Below are positions 1 to 10,380 of a DNA stretch of 64,000 nucleotides, piece after piece. The position numbers and the translations under genes are program-made. The notes beneath the pieces are model-generated. The model had not been told where the DNA came from, did no database searches, and saw only the letters and a program-made list of their open reading frames with translations. Within the stretch, counting starts at the first letter, position 1. Each line of letters begins with the position of its first letter. Source of the DNA: Klebsormidium nitens (Eukaryota; Streptophyta; Klebsormidiophyceae; Klebsormidiales; Klebsormidiaceae); the NCBI GenBank assembly GCA_000708835.1, contig DF236977.1:62978-126977 (forward strand), in the 5' to 3' direction.

Positions 1-1398
1 GAAGTATGATGGAATCCTCTACTTCTCACGGCTACTCAGCTTTGTCACGGCCACAGCGGCTGTCATTTGCGCCGTGATCCACGGGCTGGCAGCATACCGC
101 AGTTTCAAGTACCATGGAGATGTGAGCACATGTCTGGGAAACTGTTGCTGGGGCCGACCTGATTGATGACTGAGGGGATGCCCAACGGTCTGCTGGGGAG
201 TCTCGATGCCTTTCAGAACTCCTTTTCTCAGGTTTCTTCTTCTGAAACAATCAGTTCCTGTGCTTTCCGGTGGCTTCAGAAATAGCACCCGAACTGAGTT
301 GAGGTTTATCTTTAAGATCGAGCGAGTACTGTAGCATTGCTTCGAGAATCCAGGAGTAAAGAGTGAGTTGAGGTGTCTTCAGAAGGGTCTGGAATCCACT
401 CGAGCTTGATCGGAGTTGACCGCTGGTCCCAAAAGCATTCGGTTGACTTTAATTGGTTCTGCTTGTGAAGCTGCATCACTCAAGTCTTCTCTTGCATAGG
501 TTGTTCAGATCTTGTTCAATCAATTCCCATTCCTCTTCTTCCACATTTAAGTCATGCAGAACCTGAGTGCGATCAACGATATGTTGAACCAAGCTCATGA
601 TCCGCAAAGCTTCTGCTTGCACTGGAGAAAAGTCTCTATCCCTGCAGGTGTTTCTTGGTATACTGCGGATATATGCTGTCCTGATATCGGTCTGGACGGC
701 ATTAGCAGAGACGGAGTGGGAGTTTGTCTTCAGGTCGTTCTCAGTCCTCCAATACTGGATCGCCCGCGGTGTGCTCCAGATCTTGTAAGGCGCCTTTCCT
801 TCTTCTCGAGGTCTGTTATGCTTGTTGAGTTTTGGACAAAGCTGGGCAGATATACAGAATTCTCTGGTGTCCCAGTCCGTTCCCATTCGATAGAGTTCTC
901 TCGGAACAAAGTCGGAACCAGGCCTGATAGCAAATATTGCTTTGCGAATATCGGGACCGGCCTGAATTCACCGCTCACCGTGCCTGCCTGTCATTCCCCA
1001 ATTGCCCGCGGACGTCCATGTACTGCTATATGTCCGTCACCAGAGTTCCTCCTGAAAAAAATTGGTCCGAGACTGGACCAAGCAATTGTGCACCTCCAAT
1101 CAATTATTTGCCGACATCGAACGATCGTTGGCAGTAACAGAAGCTGTCGAACCTGCCACAAGGTACTATTTGGTCTTTCTGCACGCTCGACAGGTACGTT
1201 TTGCCGAATTTTGGACAGTGCTGGTACCTACTCTACCTGACTCGGCGTCTTGCTCGCTTGCGCAGCGTCGCCGTGCTAACGAAGGCGCTTGGCCACACGG
1301 TGTTCTCGAGCGACTACGAGGTCCTTTTGCACATAGTGGCCAGCTGGATCCTCTTGGGATGCGGAATCGTGTACATCCTGGCCGTGAGTCGCATCTAA
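1..1398 (+). CDS. 3' end of an unrecognised multi-pass membrane protein (partial)
   Basis: Two stretches read as exons of one gene whose 5' part lies left of the window. Exon 1-121 encodes a hydrophobic helix (FVTATAAVICAVIHGLAAY) and ends at a GT donor (GAT/GTGAGC). The last exon, 1219-1398, follows an AG acceptor (TTGGACAG) in the same phase 0 and ends in TAA. It begins CWYLLYLTRRLARLR, a basic cluster after a short hydrophobic run, and closes with a second membrane segment (IVASWILLGCGIVYILAVS) and a short SRI tail. The joined peptide shows about 100 residues with at least two membrane helices. I do not recognise the family. The 1.1-kb intron is long for this window, so a further small exon could be hidden in it. 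The exon reading is fairly sure; the function is unknown. Confidence 0.5.
476..886 (-). CDS. Possible small hypothetical ORF inside the intron of the first gene
   Basis: A 136-codon open frame runs antisense within the intron of the membrane-protein gene. Its C-terminal half looks more protein-like than chance: a predicted amphipathic helical stretch with an acidic run (NVEEEEWELIEQDL) and a basic end (NLCKRRLE). The N-terminal half is unremarkable. No known domain is recognised, and no clear partner exon was found. It may be a single-exon gene, one exon of a longer antisense gene, or chance. Low confidence. Confidence 0.2.
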   Translation of the reverse strand: MGTDWDTREFCISAQLCPKLNKHNRPREEGKAPYKIWSTPRAIQYWRTENDLKTNSHSVSANAVQTDIRTAYIRSIPRNTCRDRDFSPVQAEALRIMSLVQHIVDRTQVLHDLNVEEEEWELIEQDLNNLCKRRLE

Positions 1399-3491
1399 AC
1401 TCCCTGCGACGTTTTGAGCATCATTTCCAACAGTCGTGTCTGAACCCGCTCGTCTTAAGTGCAATCTCGAATTGATCGTGCGTCACCCAGAGTCATGTGC
1501 TGCAACACCATCTGAGTGACTCCGTGCGAAGTCCAGCTTGAGAGACTTGTGATGCTTCCGTCTACTTATTCGGATCTCGAGACCGAACCCATTGTGCTGG
1601 TATGACATATGCCGTTGATGTCAACGAACTCTGATGACAGAAGTTGTGTTTCTGTCATGCAGGGAGCCATGTGCATCGGCAGCTTGAAAAGGACGCGCAT
1701 GCAAAAGGCCTTGCGGCGGGAGGAAGCGATTCGAGATCTGCGGGAAAGTCACGGAGTTAGGGAACGTTTGCTCGCCTAGGATGTCTCTGTATGTCGAGCG
1801 GACCGGCTTCTTTAGAAACCTTTGACAGGTCGCTGTACGACGGTGTATGATCCGGTTAGGGAGTCGAGACAGTAGTGTAATATAGGTTGTCAACAATCAG
1901 AAACATAAGAGCCTCCAACTCTGGGCTGAGAGGCGTGCTGAGAGGCCACCAAGTGAGTTTGCAGGTCATGCATCACGATTCTAGCTTAGAAAGCATACGA
2001 GCGATCCCGACTGTCCCTCTCAGCATGAGAAGATCGTAGATAAGAATAAAAGCACTTCTAAGCAAAGCCCGAGTTGTGCCTCTGTTTTCGCCTTAACGTG
2101 TCAATCTGCAATGAATGAACCGACTGGGAGGGCTGCCACGTTCAGCTCGAATGCGGTTTAGAGCGAGCTTGTGCAAAGGCAATAGTTCACATCGCCCGCG
2201 CCGGGTGCAAGCTGTAGCCGCCACTGACCTGTTTACCCAGATCTTGGCTTATAGGCTGTTGCAGCCAGCGCACCTAGGTGGCATGCGGCCAGGGGTAAGC
2301 CCGCGCAGCATACAAATATGGTACATAGATGCATGTAATAATGACCAGCTGGACGCTCTCAGCTGATACAGGCGTGACGGCTACATGCCGAGTCAGTGAC
2401 GTGCGCGTACGTGTACGCACACCATGTTTGCGCCACGGTGCAGGTTGGCTGGATCCTGGAAATTGTCACAGATTATCATCTAACATTGTATAAAACGGTT
2501 ACTAGTGTACTGTTGTGTAAGTGAAGCATGTCGGATGTTCGTGAATTGGAATGCGTATGAATTATATGCTGAATCTTGGATCTAGATCATGTCCTAGCGG
2601 ACTATATCATTACTGCACTGAAGCGCCGCCCAACGGATTCATATGCTAGCATGACAGTTACTGAGCCTGCGCAGCACATTACGAGCTTGCGCACATGTGC
2701 ATGACCTGCGTTGGACTTATTGCAGCCCCGCCGCGCGTCTAGAGAATACCAGTCCCATGCCGGCATCTTCCACATTGAAAATGAAGGTCACCAAGAAGAC
2801 ACCGACAAGCCGGCGGCGGCGGGCTAGATTGCAGAACTTGTGCGCAAGTCGATGTTGCTGTGAGTTGCGCTAGCGGACGAGCTTATATGGATACTCATGA
2901 GCAGAGGGCGACCGCAGGGCAGGTGTCTGTTGGCGACTTTATAACGGATGTATTTGCGAACGGACGAGAAATGGACCCAAAGCAGAAGCTATGGCTCAAA
3001 CAGAGTCCTGAAAAGTATAGAAGACCTTTGAAGGCGTCATGAGCCACAAGATCAATGGAAGGACAACGAAACACTACTCGAGTGGGAGGGGTTTTCTCAG
3101 CACCAAGCTGAATATTCGTCCCATCAACCTTGGTTCTTATAAGTCTACTTCCGAGCTCTTAGCTTGAGCTGATTCATTCAGAACGGCACGTAACCTCAGC
3201 GGCAGGTTCAACCTGCCGCCACGGACATCAGTGGCACAGATCCTTGTGCCCCTCTTTCCAAGCCCTCTTTTGACAATCTGCAAAAAGAAGTGCAACGGGT
3301 ACTCAGCGAGATATAAATCTTGCAACCCTGACTACCTCGAAAGGAATTTTGCGGTTGCAATCTCTGGTTACCCACCTGTCTGGTAGGTGAGACTGCTATT
3401 TTCCACAGTGAATAAGGCTCAAAGTGATTTGAATTCTAAACTTACTACGCTTACACGATTGTCCCATGAGGACTTTGAGTGATTGTTGGAA
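1399..3491. other. Intergenic, no supported gene
   Basis: Short open frames exist (for example 2115-2366 and 2860-3042, both plus strand) but none has a recognisable domain, splice partners or a convincing start. A near-palindrome of alternating purine-pyrimidine character (GTGCGCGTACGTGTACGCAC) lies near 2400. Both neighbouring genes end at its borders (one from the left, one from the right), so this is a convergent 3'-3' spacer. Confidence 0.6.
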
Positions 3492-4964
3492 CTAGTCCTG
3501 CGACAATGTTGTCATTTCGCTAAGCCAGACTTCTAAACACTTCTCGTACAGAATCCATGCAGTCTCATCATGATCTTGAGATACAAAAACTTGAAGTGTC
3601 TCACCTTTGCTGCAGTAGACAGCCAGCTTGCATCTTCCACACACCTGAAACTGGCCTGCCACAGACTCTGTATTGCCGCAACCAATGTTCGAGCATGTCC
3701 TGCGCTCGAGGCGTGCCCTGAAGGGAAGGGTTGCAAACTTTCGTCTCTCTTCACTGGAGCGTTGATCTTTGTCTTGCTTGTTTCTCCGCCTCTCAATGTG
3801 AAACGCTTCGCAGATGTCCTGTGGTGCTGCTGAGGTAGAATATACTCTGCATAGTTGAATTGCCCGTTGCACTGCCTTCTTGTCATCTTTGAAGCGCTCA
3901 GATACGTCTAACGTGGCCATCTGTCCGCCCTGAACCGTCTGGATCTCCTTTTTCCAGAAGTCATTCGCCGCACAGTTTACCAAGTCCCGGGCAAATTCGC
4001 CGATTCTGTCTCCCAGAGAAAGCAAGGCAAGGATTGAGGAGCCAAGAGACGGGTACTCTGAGATGCAATTTTCCTCCAAATCGGCGTTTGCGGTCATAAA
4101 GAGGAGCTGGATAGCCATGTCAATTTGCACTCGGCTTTTTGCGTTTGCCAGCACGTGTTCCACAAGCTCGTACAGATCTCGTTTCAAGGCCCGCAGATCG
4201 ACCTTCTGTGTGAATGCTGCATTTTGGACGATCCCAAGGGCTATGAAATATGATTCCGCTTCCGCTCTACTCGTTGCTTCGTCCACGTCTTTGATGCTCG
4301 CAGCATAAGTCAGGATCCCCTTCAGGAGAGCAGTATTTGCTGCATCTATTTTTGTGAAGCTTTCAGATCCCGCCATCAGGTTCATGAGCATTTTTGTCAA
4401 CTCCGCCCCTGCCTGTCTTCGCAATCTGCAGGCTTTGTGATGACTGACTTCTTCGGTTGACGGCTCCTCGAGTAACATACCACTTGCAATCTTAGCCACA
4501 TCCGGAAATTCTTTGAGAATGAAAGCTACACAGCGGTTGTCCACGGCGGCCAAGGAAGCGAGACACTGGCTGTAGATCAGAGCTTTGTTGACCGTGATCT
4601 TCCGGGCTGATTTTGAGCTGAGGTCCAACGATTTTTCAACCAAAAGATGTTCCCAGTTCCCTGTTAGAACTTCTCTCATCCCTGACGCAATGGCTTGCAC
4701 AGCACCCCTTTCAATCACGAAAGCGGCAACATGCACGTAAGCTTGACTCTCTCTAGTCATATGAAGGTTCTTGAGGCATTGCCTGATCTGGTATGACCCA
4801 ATCAACCTTCTCTCTGAATCTTTGGACCGCGCTGATTCCAGGATCTCGAGCAGCAAGCCACACGTCTCGGGTTTTTGTATCCCTGCGCTCCTTAGAAGCT
4901 TAGTCAGAAGGACATCATCCGCGTAGCTGCTAGATCCGACGAAGCCCTCAGAGGCACCTGCCAT
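3492..4964 (-). CDS. Helical protein with C-terminal degenerate MYND zinc finger
   Basis: A nearly uninterrupted frame of about 480-490 residues starts at ATG 4964. Residues 1 to about 400 are Leu/Ala-rich and helical, as in armadillo-like repeat proteins, with no catalytic motif seen. Around residue 430 a MYND-type zinc finger begins: CSNIGCGN, then VCGRCKLAVYCSK, giving the CxxC ... CxxC ... YC pattern. The second half of the finger (normally CQxxxWxxHKxxC) is not regular. A possible 30-nt intron (3604-3575, GTGAGA...CTCAAG) would join YCSK to DHDETAWILYEKC; being a multiple of three, it can also be read through. In both readings the usual CQ and the zinc-binding His are missing. MYND fingers normally bind proline-rich peptides, and MYND proteins are numerous in green algae. 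The specific role is unknown. The start is the first ATG of the frame; an upstream exon is not excluded. Confidence 0.65.
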   Translation of the reverse strand: MAGASEGFVGSSSYADDVLLTKLLRSAGIQKPETCGLLLEILESARSKDSERRLIGSYQIRQCLKNLHMTRESQAYVHVAAFVIERGAVQAIASGMREVLTGNWEHLLVEKSLDLSSKSARKITVNKALIYSQCLASLAAVDNRCVAFILKEFPDVAKIASGMLLEEPSTEEVSHHKACRLRRQAGAELTKMLMNLMAGSESFTKIDAANTALLKGILTYAASIKDVDEATSRAEAESYFIALGIVQNAAFTQKVDLRALKRDLYELVEHVLANAKSRVQIDMAIQLLFMTANADLEENCISEYPSLGSSILALLSLGDRIGEFARDLVNCAANDFWKKEIQTVQGGQMATLDVSERFKDDKKAVQRAIQLCRVYSTSAAPQDICEAFHIERRRNKQDKDQRSSEERRKFATLPFRARLERRTCSNIGCGNTESVAGQFQVCGRCKLAVYCSKGETLQVFVSQDHDETAWILYEKCLEVWLSEMTTLSQD

Positions 4965-6364
4965 TCCAGACTCGAAGAAAGATGCAAGCCCCGTCCTGTT
5001 GCTCGTTTCTTTCTTCCAAGACGTGCTCAGTATCCCTGAAAGGCAGGCTCCGCTTCAAGTGCAAACGTCGCTGGCGCCCCTGTAGGAAGGTTTTTCTGCG
5101 TTGCAAGCCACTAAAAATGCGAAATCACGGGAGTAAGCTGGAATATTGTTGCTCATGATGAGACGAACATCCCGAAAACGTTTCTGTTTACGTCACAGAA
5201 AACAAAGTAGGCGGCGAGTCGCGTCAAGCATGCGTGCAGGCTGGGGTGCCTTATCTAATCAGGCGATTGTTCGCAGCTTCCTAGGAGCCATTGTCATTGA
5301 CGTTCCAAGTGACGGCTAAATTCGCATGTCACAGTCACAAGCTTCCCAGTCGCTATTCTAGTTCTGAACAAGTTTGCTTCTGCAATTTCGAAAAGTGGCT
5401 TGCATGGTCGATTGGTCGTCTGGGGGGCGCGTTGCTGACGTTGCAGTTTCGACATGCGCCGCAACGTGACCTTCACGCCCGCGCGCGCACGCGCGCACGA
5501 CGGCCGGGCGACAAGAAGACGTGTGGATCGGATTCACTGGCACACTCTTCACCACTTGAAGCAGATACAGTCGCGACCGGGGCGACAGCTTTTGTGCCGG
5601 TCTGGATGCACCTCCGAGGAGTCCTAGGCAGACTCCAGATTGTAGCGGCCGCATATGGGCTAGCTTTTCGCTCATATGCAGATCATTCACGTAGAACTTT
5701 GTTCGATTGCAGATTCTCTGCAAGTTCAGGAGTCAGGAACGTGCATATGCGCAAGATGGATCTGAGCAGATCCGCCTGCTGCAAATGCATTGAAACCTCG
5801 AAAGACTGCAGATAAACGGCACGAGACCCATGAGAAGAGATACGGACATTCATGAGGGGAGCGATCTCTGTCTGCTTCACCCTTTGTTACTAAGGCTGAA
5901 CACATGCATGATACAAGTTGCCATGAGATGATGTTTCGATCGTCTATACTCCAAGTGGGCAGTAATCGGTACAGTAGCTTTAGGAGCAGTGAGATGATCC
6001 GTCATGCATGCCATATGGAGTGCTTTTGAGGAACAACTATCGGCCGTCGAACCTTCTTCTGTAAACGTTGATTCGGGTTATCCGATTCTGGACGGAGTCA
6101 ATCTGCTGATTGCAACTAACGTACAAACCATATTCCGCAAAGCCGCACGTCGACTGTAAGGCTTCGAACTTCAGCAGGTTGGATGCAGCCTTCAATGGCG
6201 AGTAAGGCGACTCTCAATGAGTCAGATCGCACTGAGCTCATGAGTCATTCTGCATAGGGTTGCTTGAAGCTCTTCCTCTCAGACCTTTGGTAAGTTGCCA
6301 CGGTGCTGATCCAAAAAACGTCAGAAGAAGTAGGCAGATTGACATGATGTCTGTTTGGCGTCAG
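4965..6364. other. Intergenic, with a CG-rich alternating tract
   Basis: No gene is supported. The stretch lies upstream of the MYND gene and downstream of the radial-spoke gene, both on the minus strand, so it should hold the MYND promoter. A plus-strand frame at 5291-5815 has a TTG first codon and no recognisable domain. At about 5478-5499 there is a run of alternating C/G with a few A (CCGCGCGCGCACGCGCGCAC), the kind of sequence that can adopt Z-DNA. Confidence 0.5.
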
Positions 6365-8934
6365 TCAGTAGAGCCTGGATACGAGCTCTTGCACGAGCTC
6401 ATTCTCCGCAATGTCCTTGAACGTCACCCGCTCCGCTCCTTGAGAAGCTCTGCGAGCAGAAGAAACGAAGCGGTTTTGCGCAGTGCCAAGATTACGGCTG
6501 GCACCTCTCAGAACGGAACAGATACGTCATATTTGTGGTCTTTCAACAACTCTGGTGATGCACGCCAAGAATGCGAGTAACGCAATACCCAAATCTGCCG
6601 GTCTTCGAGAAGCATTTTGATCTTGAATTGATGATCTACATAGCCGTACCAGTGCTGATTAAAGACCCAAGCCTTCGTCATCCCAAGGACGGAGGCCAGA
6701 GTACTAGTCTGCCCGCTTTGAAACGCAACAGTCAACAAGAAGCAATTCCCCGAAACTTTCTCGTTTGTCGATTTGCTGATCCGAGAGTAGGTAAATGGTT
6801 GGAGGGAATTCTGGAGTCGACTCACAGGTCCCGCGATAGCTCCGCGGCAAATGTGGTGGTGACGTCCTGATCTCGCGCCGCTAGAATTCCAAACAGCTCC
6901 AGGAAGAGCTCCCGGGGCAGTGTCCCCGCCTCGTCTCCACAGACCAGGAACAGGTACTCGACGACAGACAGAAAGTTCTGCAGGGCTCACTTTCGTTCGT
7001 CAGTACTCTCCTACTCTCCTTGTTGCATCAGATGAAGCGTGCGAAGTTCAGAGCGCCTCGAAGATCAATGGCCGCAATCGTTAACCAGGAGTTGCTGCTA
7101 ATATGCATAACGAATGTTCGAAACCGCTTTGAAGGAAAAGGGCGCATAGATAATACGAAACTTTGGACGGAAAGCTCAAGGCCGCCTTTGCCATCCACTT
7201 CGGCATCACCCGTCCGCAGTTGATGCGCAGCCAGCGAGATAAGCGATTCAAGCGACTTAACCGCTGTATGCTTACGAAGGACATGCCTACGAACTGGATC
7301 GGTAAGTCTCCATGGTCAAGGACGCAAAGGAAGGGAACCCATACGTACGTGGACACCCTCAGGGCCTTCTACCGTTTGAGTCTATTGTCACGGCTTCTCG
7401 TGAAGAAACAAAAGCAGCGTTGCAGCTTACCGGGGCAGTCATCGTGATCAGGAGAACGAGCACCTCCTTTGGATTTACGGAGCCTCCCCAGTTGCCCAGC
7501 TTCCATGCTTTCTCCTGCAAGTGGACTCGTACCTTTGAGTCCGTCTGATGAGGTCCTGCAGACTTCAAAGGTTTTTCATGCGAGTATCTGCAGACGACGT
7601 TGACACCGTAAGAGAAACATTGCCTCCGAGAAACTCCAGTTGCGCACTGTTCGTCCGAGCTTGCCTTGCGGACTGGCCTTTTGAATACAGCCTCTTCCAT
7701 CACACCTGAGCATCTTCTGTTGGTCTGCAGACTTTGGAAGCTCGCTCCGACGAAGACACGAGTACTCAATCCACATCTATCTGAAAGCAAGTCGCCTCAA
7801 TAGTCAGGCTGTCGCTAGTGACGGTGCGGAGGGCGAACCGTTTCGTAGTAACCAAAGCAACGACCAGTACCCTTAGCCACCCGTCCCAGCTACCTCCCTG
7901 AGAAGCCAGAACAAATTTCGTTACTCTAGGACGAGAGGGAGAGCCCACCGTTGTGCCCTCTGAGATACCCGCTGCCGAGCAGGCCCCTGCTACTGCATCT
8001 CGAGACATGCTCTCTGCCTCTCTGGTCCGTTCCCAGACTCTTTGCAGCTGCTCTTTCGTGGGCAGACTGTCGCTGCTCTGAGTCTGTGTGACTGCGGCCA
8101 GGTTTGCGAAGTACTTAGCCGAGAACTGGATGAGATCGGCGGGCTGGTGGCGCAACACCTGCAAGCGCCATTGAGATCGACTTCGAAGAAGAAAGAAGGA
8201 CCTCACAGAGGCCTGGAAGCTTGCAATCGTTCGTTATCCCTTACGAATGTCGAAGAGCTTAAGTCGTAAAGAAAGCTGATAGGCAGCACGATTGCTGATG
8301 GGAAAGTGTCAAAAAGCGTGGCCAGCTTGGCAAGTTTGATGAGTCTGAAACGAAGCCCTGTTTTGCCAAATGGACACAAGCGTAATGACGCAACCTAGCC
8401 GAGCCACCCGCTTGGCCCAAAAAATCGGTCAGATCTGGGTCTCTAGGCTGGCCGCTTTATGTGGCTTCGTTAAGCATAGGGCAACGCTCCGCCAGTGTCA
8501 AAAGCTGTTCTTCTATAAATACCACATTCTGCCGTGTCTGCTTTTTGAAAGAAGCCCCAGGTGATTGTTGTATGCGTGAGCCCATCAGTACTCTGCTGAC
8601 CGTACTCTGCTGACCTCCCGGGGGATACTTAAACACGGGCGGGAGCGCGTGTCGGCGAGGCGCGCAGAAGCGTGGCAGCGGCGCATTACAAATGTGAGCT
8701 GGTGAACGTCTTGTTGCAAGATTGTGCTTTTCCTAGTCCATACCATGAAAGGCAGGAATGGTTCCCAAGCAGAGGGAAAACGGGTCCACCTCTGTGAGGC
8801 ATATTCGTGTGTGTGTGGAGGTAAGCCACCCAGCTGCAGCATGCTCTCACCTCCTTCGTAAAGGCCTTCAGAACATCTGCCAGGTCCGGTGGTATGTGAA
8901 TCTGCTCTGCGCAGTATATCGGCTCAACATCCAT
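6365..8934 (-). CDS. Radial spoke protein RSP11 / ROPN1L-like (RIIa domain)
   Basis: Five exons in consistent phase give about 204 residues: 8934-8851, 8158-7949, 7514-7431, 6977-6826, 6449-6365 (stop TGA 6367-6365). Exon 1 encodes YCAEQIHIPPDLADVLKAF, which closely resembles the start of animal ROPN1L and algal RSP11. Exon 2 begins LRHQPADLIQFSAKYFANL, the RIIa (PKA regulatory-subunit-like) dimerisation/docking motif. Exon 4 carries an amphipathic NFLSVVEYLFLVCGDEAG segment at the place of the ROPN1L C-terminal helices. The family's usual length is about 200-230 residues. In Chlamydomonas RSP11 sits in the radial-spoke stalk of the axoneme with RSP7, docking AKAP-type helices of RSP3. The exon 2 to exon 3 junction is in phase, but 430 bp separate them from the next coding block, so a small exon could be missing. 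The family call is firm; the exact orthologue is less so. Confidence 0.75.
7160..7299 (+). other. Exon-like GC-rich block on the plus strand inside an RSP11-like intron
   Basis: Within the intron between 7431 and 6977 the plus strand reads an open, basic segment containing AAFAIHFGITRPQLMRSQ and RFKRLNRCMLTKDMPTNWIG, ending exactly at a good donor (GATCG/GTAAGT, about 7301). No partner exons or domain were found. It may be a nested or fragmentary gene, or chance. Confidence 0.2.
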
Positions 8935-10380
8935 CTTGCCCTGTACTTGCGTAGATCAGAGGGTCTGCATTGGGACAAACAGTGGAAAACCTTGTAAAGA
9001 GCTCCTCTTCTACATCACTTACAATAATTCTCACTGGACCCAATCAACTTGGGCAGCATCGAAAGGCTGTCTGAAGCCTAGGAATAATCCACTCTCTTTT
9101 CAAAGCTTCTCTCAGAGCTCATCCAACTGGACGCAGCTGAGTTAAGCATGCAGCACCACTAAAGTTGGGCAGTAGCACTGAGAGCTCCGGTTTCTGCAAT
9201 TTGAACGGCCCTTCACGGTCAGGAAAGTAAGGCAAGGGCGTATGGTCTAATGTGCAAACATAAAGTGACCCTATGTTGATAGAGGTCCAGCTTTCATCAT
9301 GGCAGCAAGAAAGCATATTGCACCATAAGAGCTGAGCGCTGAAGTTGAGGCACTCTGCGACCGGGCTGCCCGCCCCTTTCCTTGTGAGCAGAGATAGTTG
9401 TATGCGTGGGCTTGGGACATGTGGATCTTTGAACATGTGCAGCTGTTCCAAAGCGCATCCAAACAATTACAGACTGCTGGTATGGTCAATTTTGAAAAAA
9501 CCCGCTTACTCTGGGCCAGTATTGCGAGCCCGAAGGGCTGGAGCCTTGAGTAGAATCGTCCCCAGTATCTGTTAAAGTGCTCCCACGGACTCACTTGAGT
9601 AAGTGATGCACAAATGACTGCTTAGCTGGTTAGGAGGAGCTCAGTTGCTGCTGATGGGAGCCGCCAGAGACCTCAGACGATATTGCGCTAAGAGAAACTG
9701 TGAGATCTAAAGTCGTCAAATTGTCTTCCAAATTCAATGCGATCTGTCATGGGGCAGGGCCGAAATTCGAATGTGGAGCATCATGCATGGAAGGGAAGAC
9801 TACTACATAGTACTGCTGGAAAATTCAAGTTGCGAGTGCCTAGTAGTAGTGGCAGACAGTTTTCATCCGCCGTCTGAATGGAGACATGGCCTTGAAAGCG
9901 TCAATCGGACCGCTCACAAAGTGCATCAAATCAATCTGACGGTATAAACGTGCTCAACTCTTGACACAAACGACCAGCTCGTTTCAGCTCGTCTGCTCGA
10001 GGCAAATTAATTGAAAAGACTTTCCTCGAGAGCACACTGAGCAAAACTTACCAAAAGACAGTCTATCCTAAATTAATACAGGCCCCCTTTTGCCATTTTG
10101 AAGAAGAAGAAGCTGCTGCATTTAGCAATGCTGTAACTCGTCATTTTCGTCCACAGCTGCCCTTGAGCAGCCTGCCAGAGTCCGGTTGCAGGACGCACTT
10201 TGATGGTCTTGTTGAGTTAGTTAGATCTGGATTGAAGTCTCACCAATGTGGAATCGAGTGTAGAAAACACGGTGCTCTCTATAGTATAGAGAAGATATTG
10301 TTTGATTGTAATTCTGAACAAGGCGTACATTTCAATCTGCGGGCTTATTAAGCTTCACTTTGTCCTCTTAAAAGGAGAGC
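8935..10380. other. Intergenic between divergent genes, nothing recognised
   Basis: The radial-spoke gene runs leftward from 8934 and the two-module gene rightward from 10381, so this 1.4 kb should hold both promoters. Open frames on the minus strand at 9119-9594 have no recognisable content. A pyrimidine tract and AG just before 10381 (CTTTGTCCTCTTAAAAG) could be a splice acceptor of a 5'-UTR intron. Confidence 0.5.

Noticed and set aside
5291-5815. 174-codon plus-strand frame
   Set aside because: It starts at TTG, has no domain, and overlaps an equally open antisense frame across the CG-rich tract.
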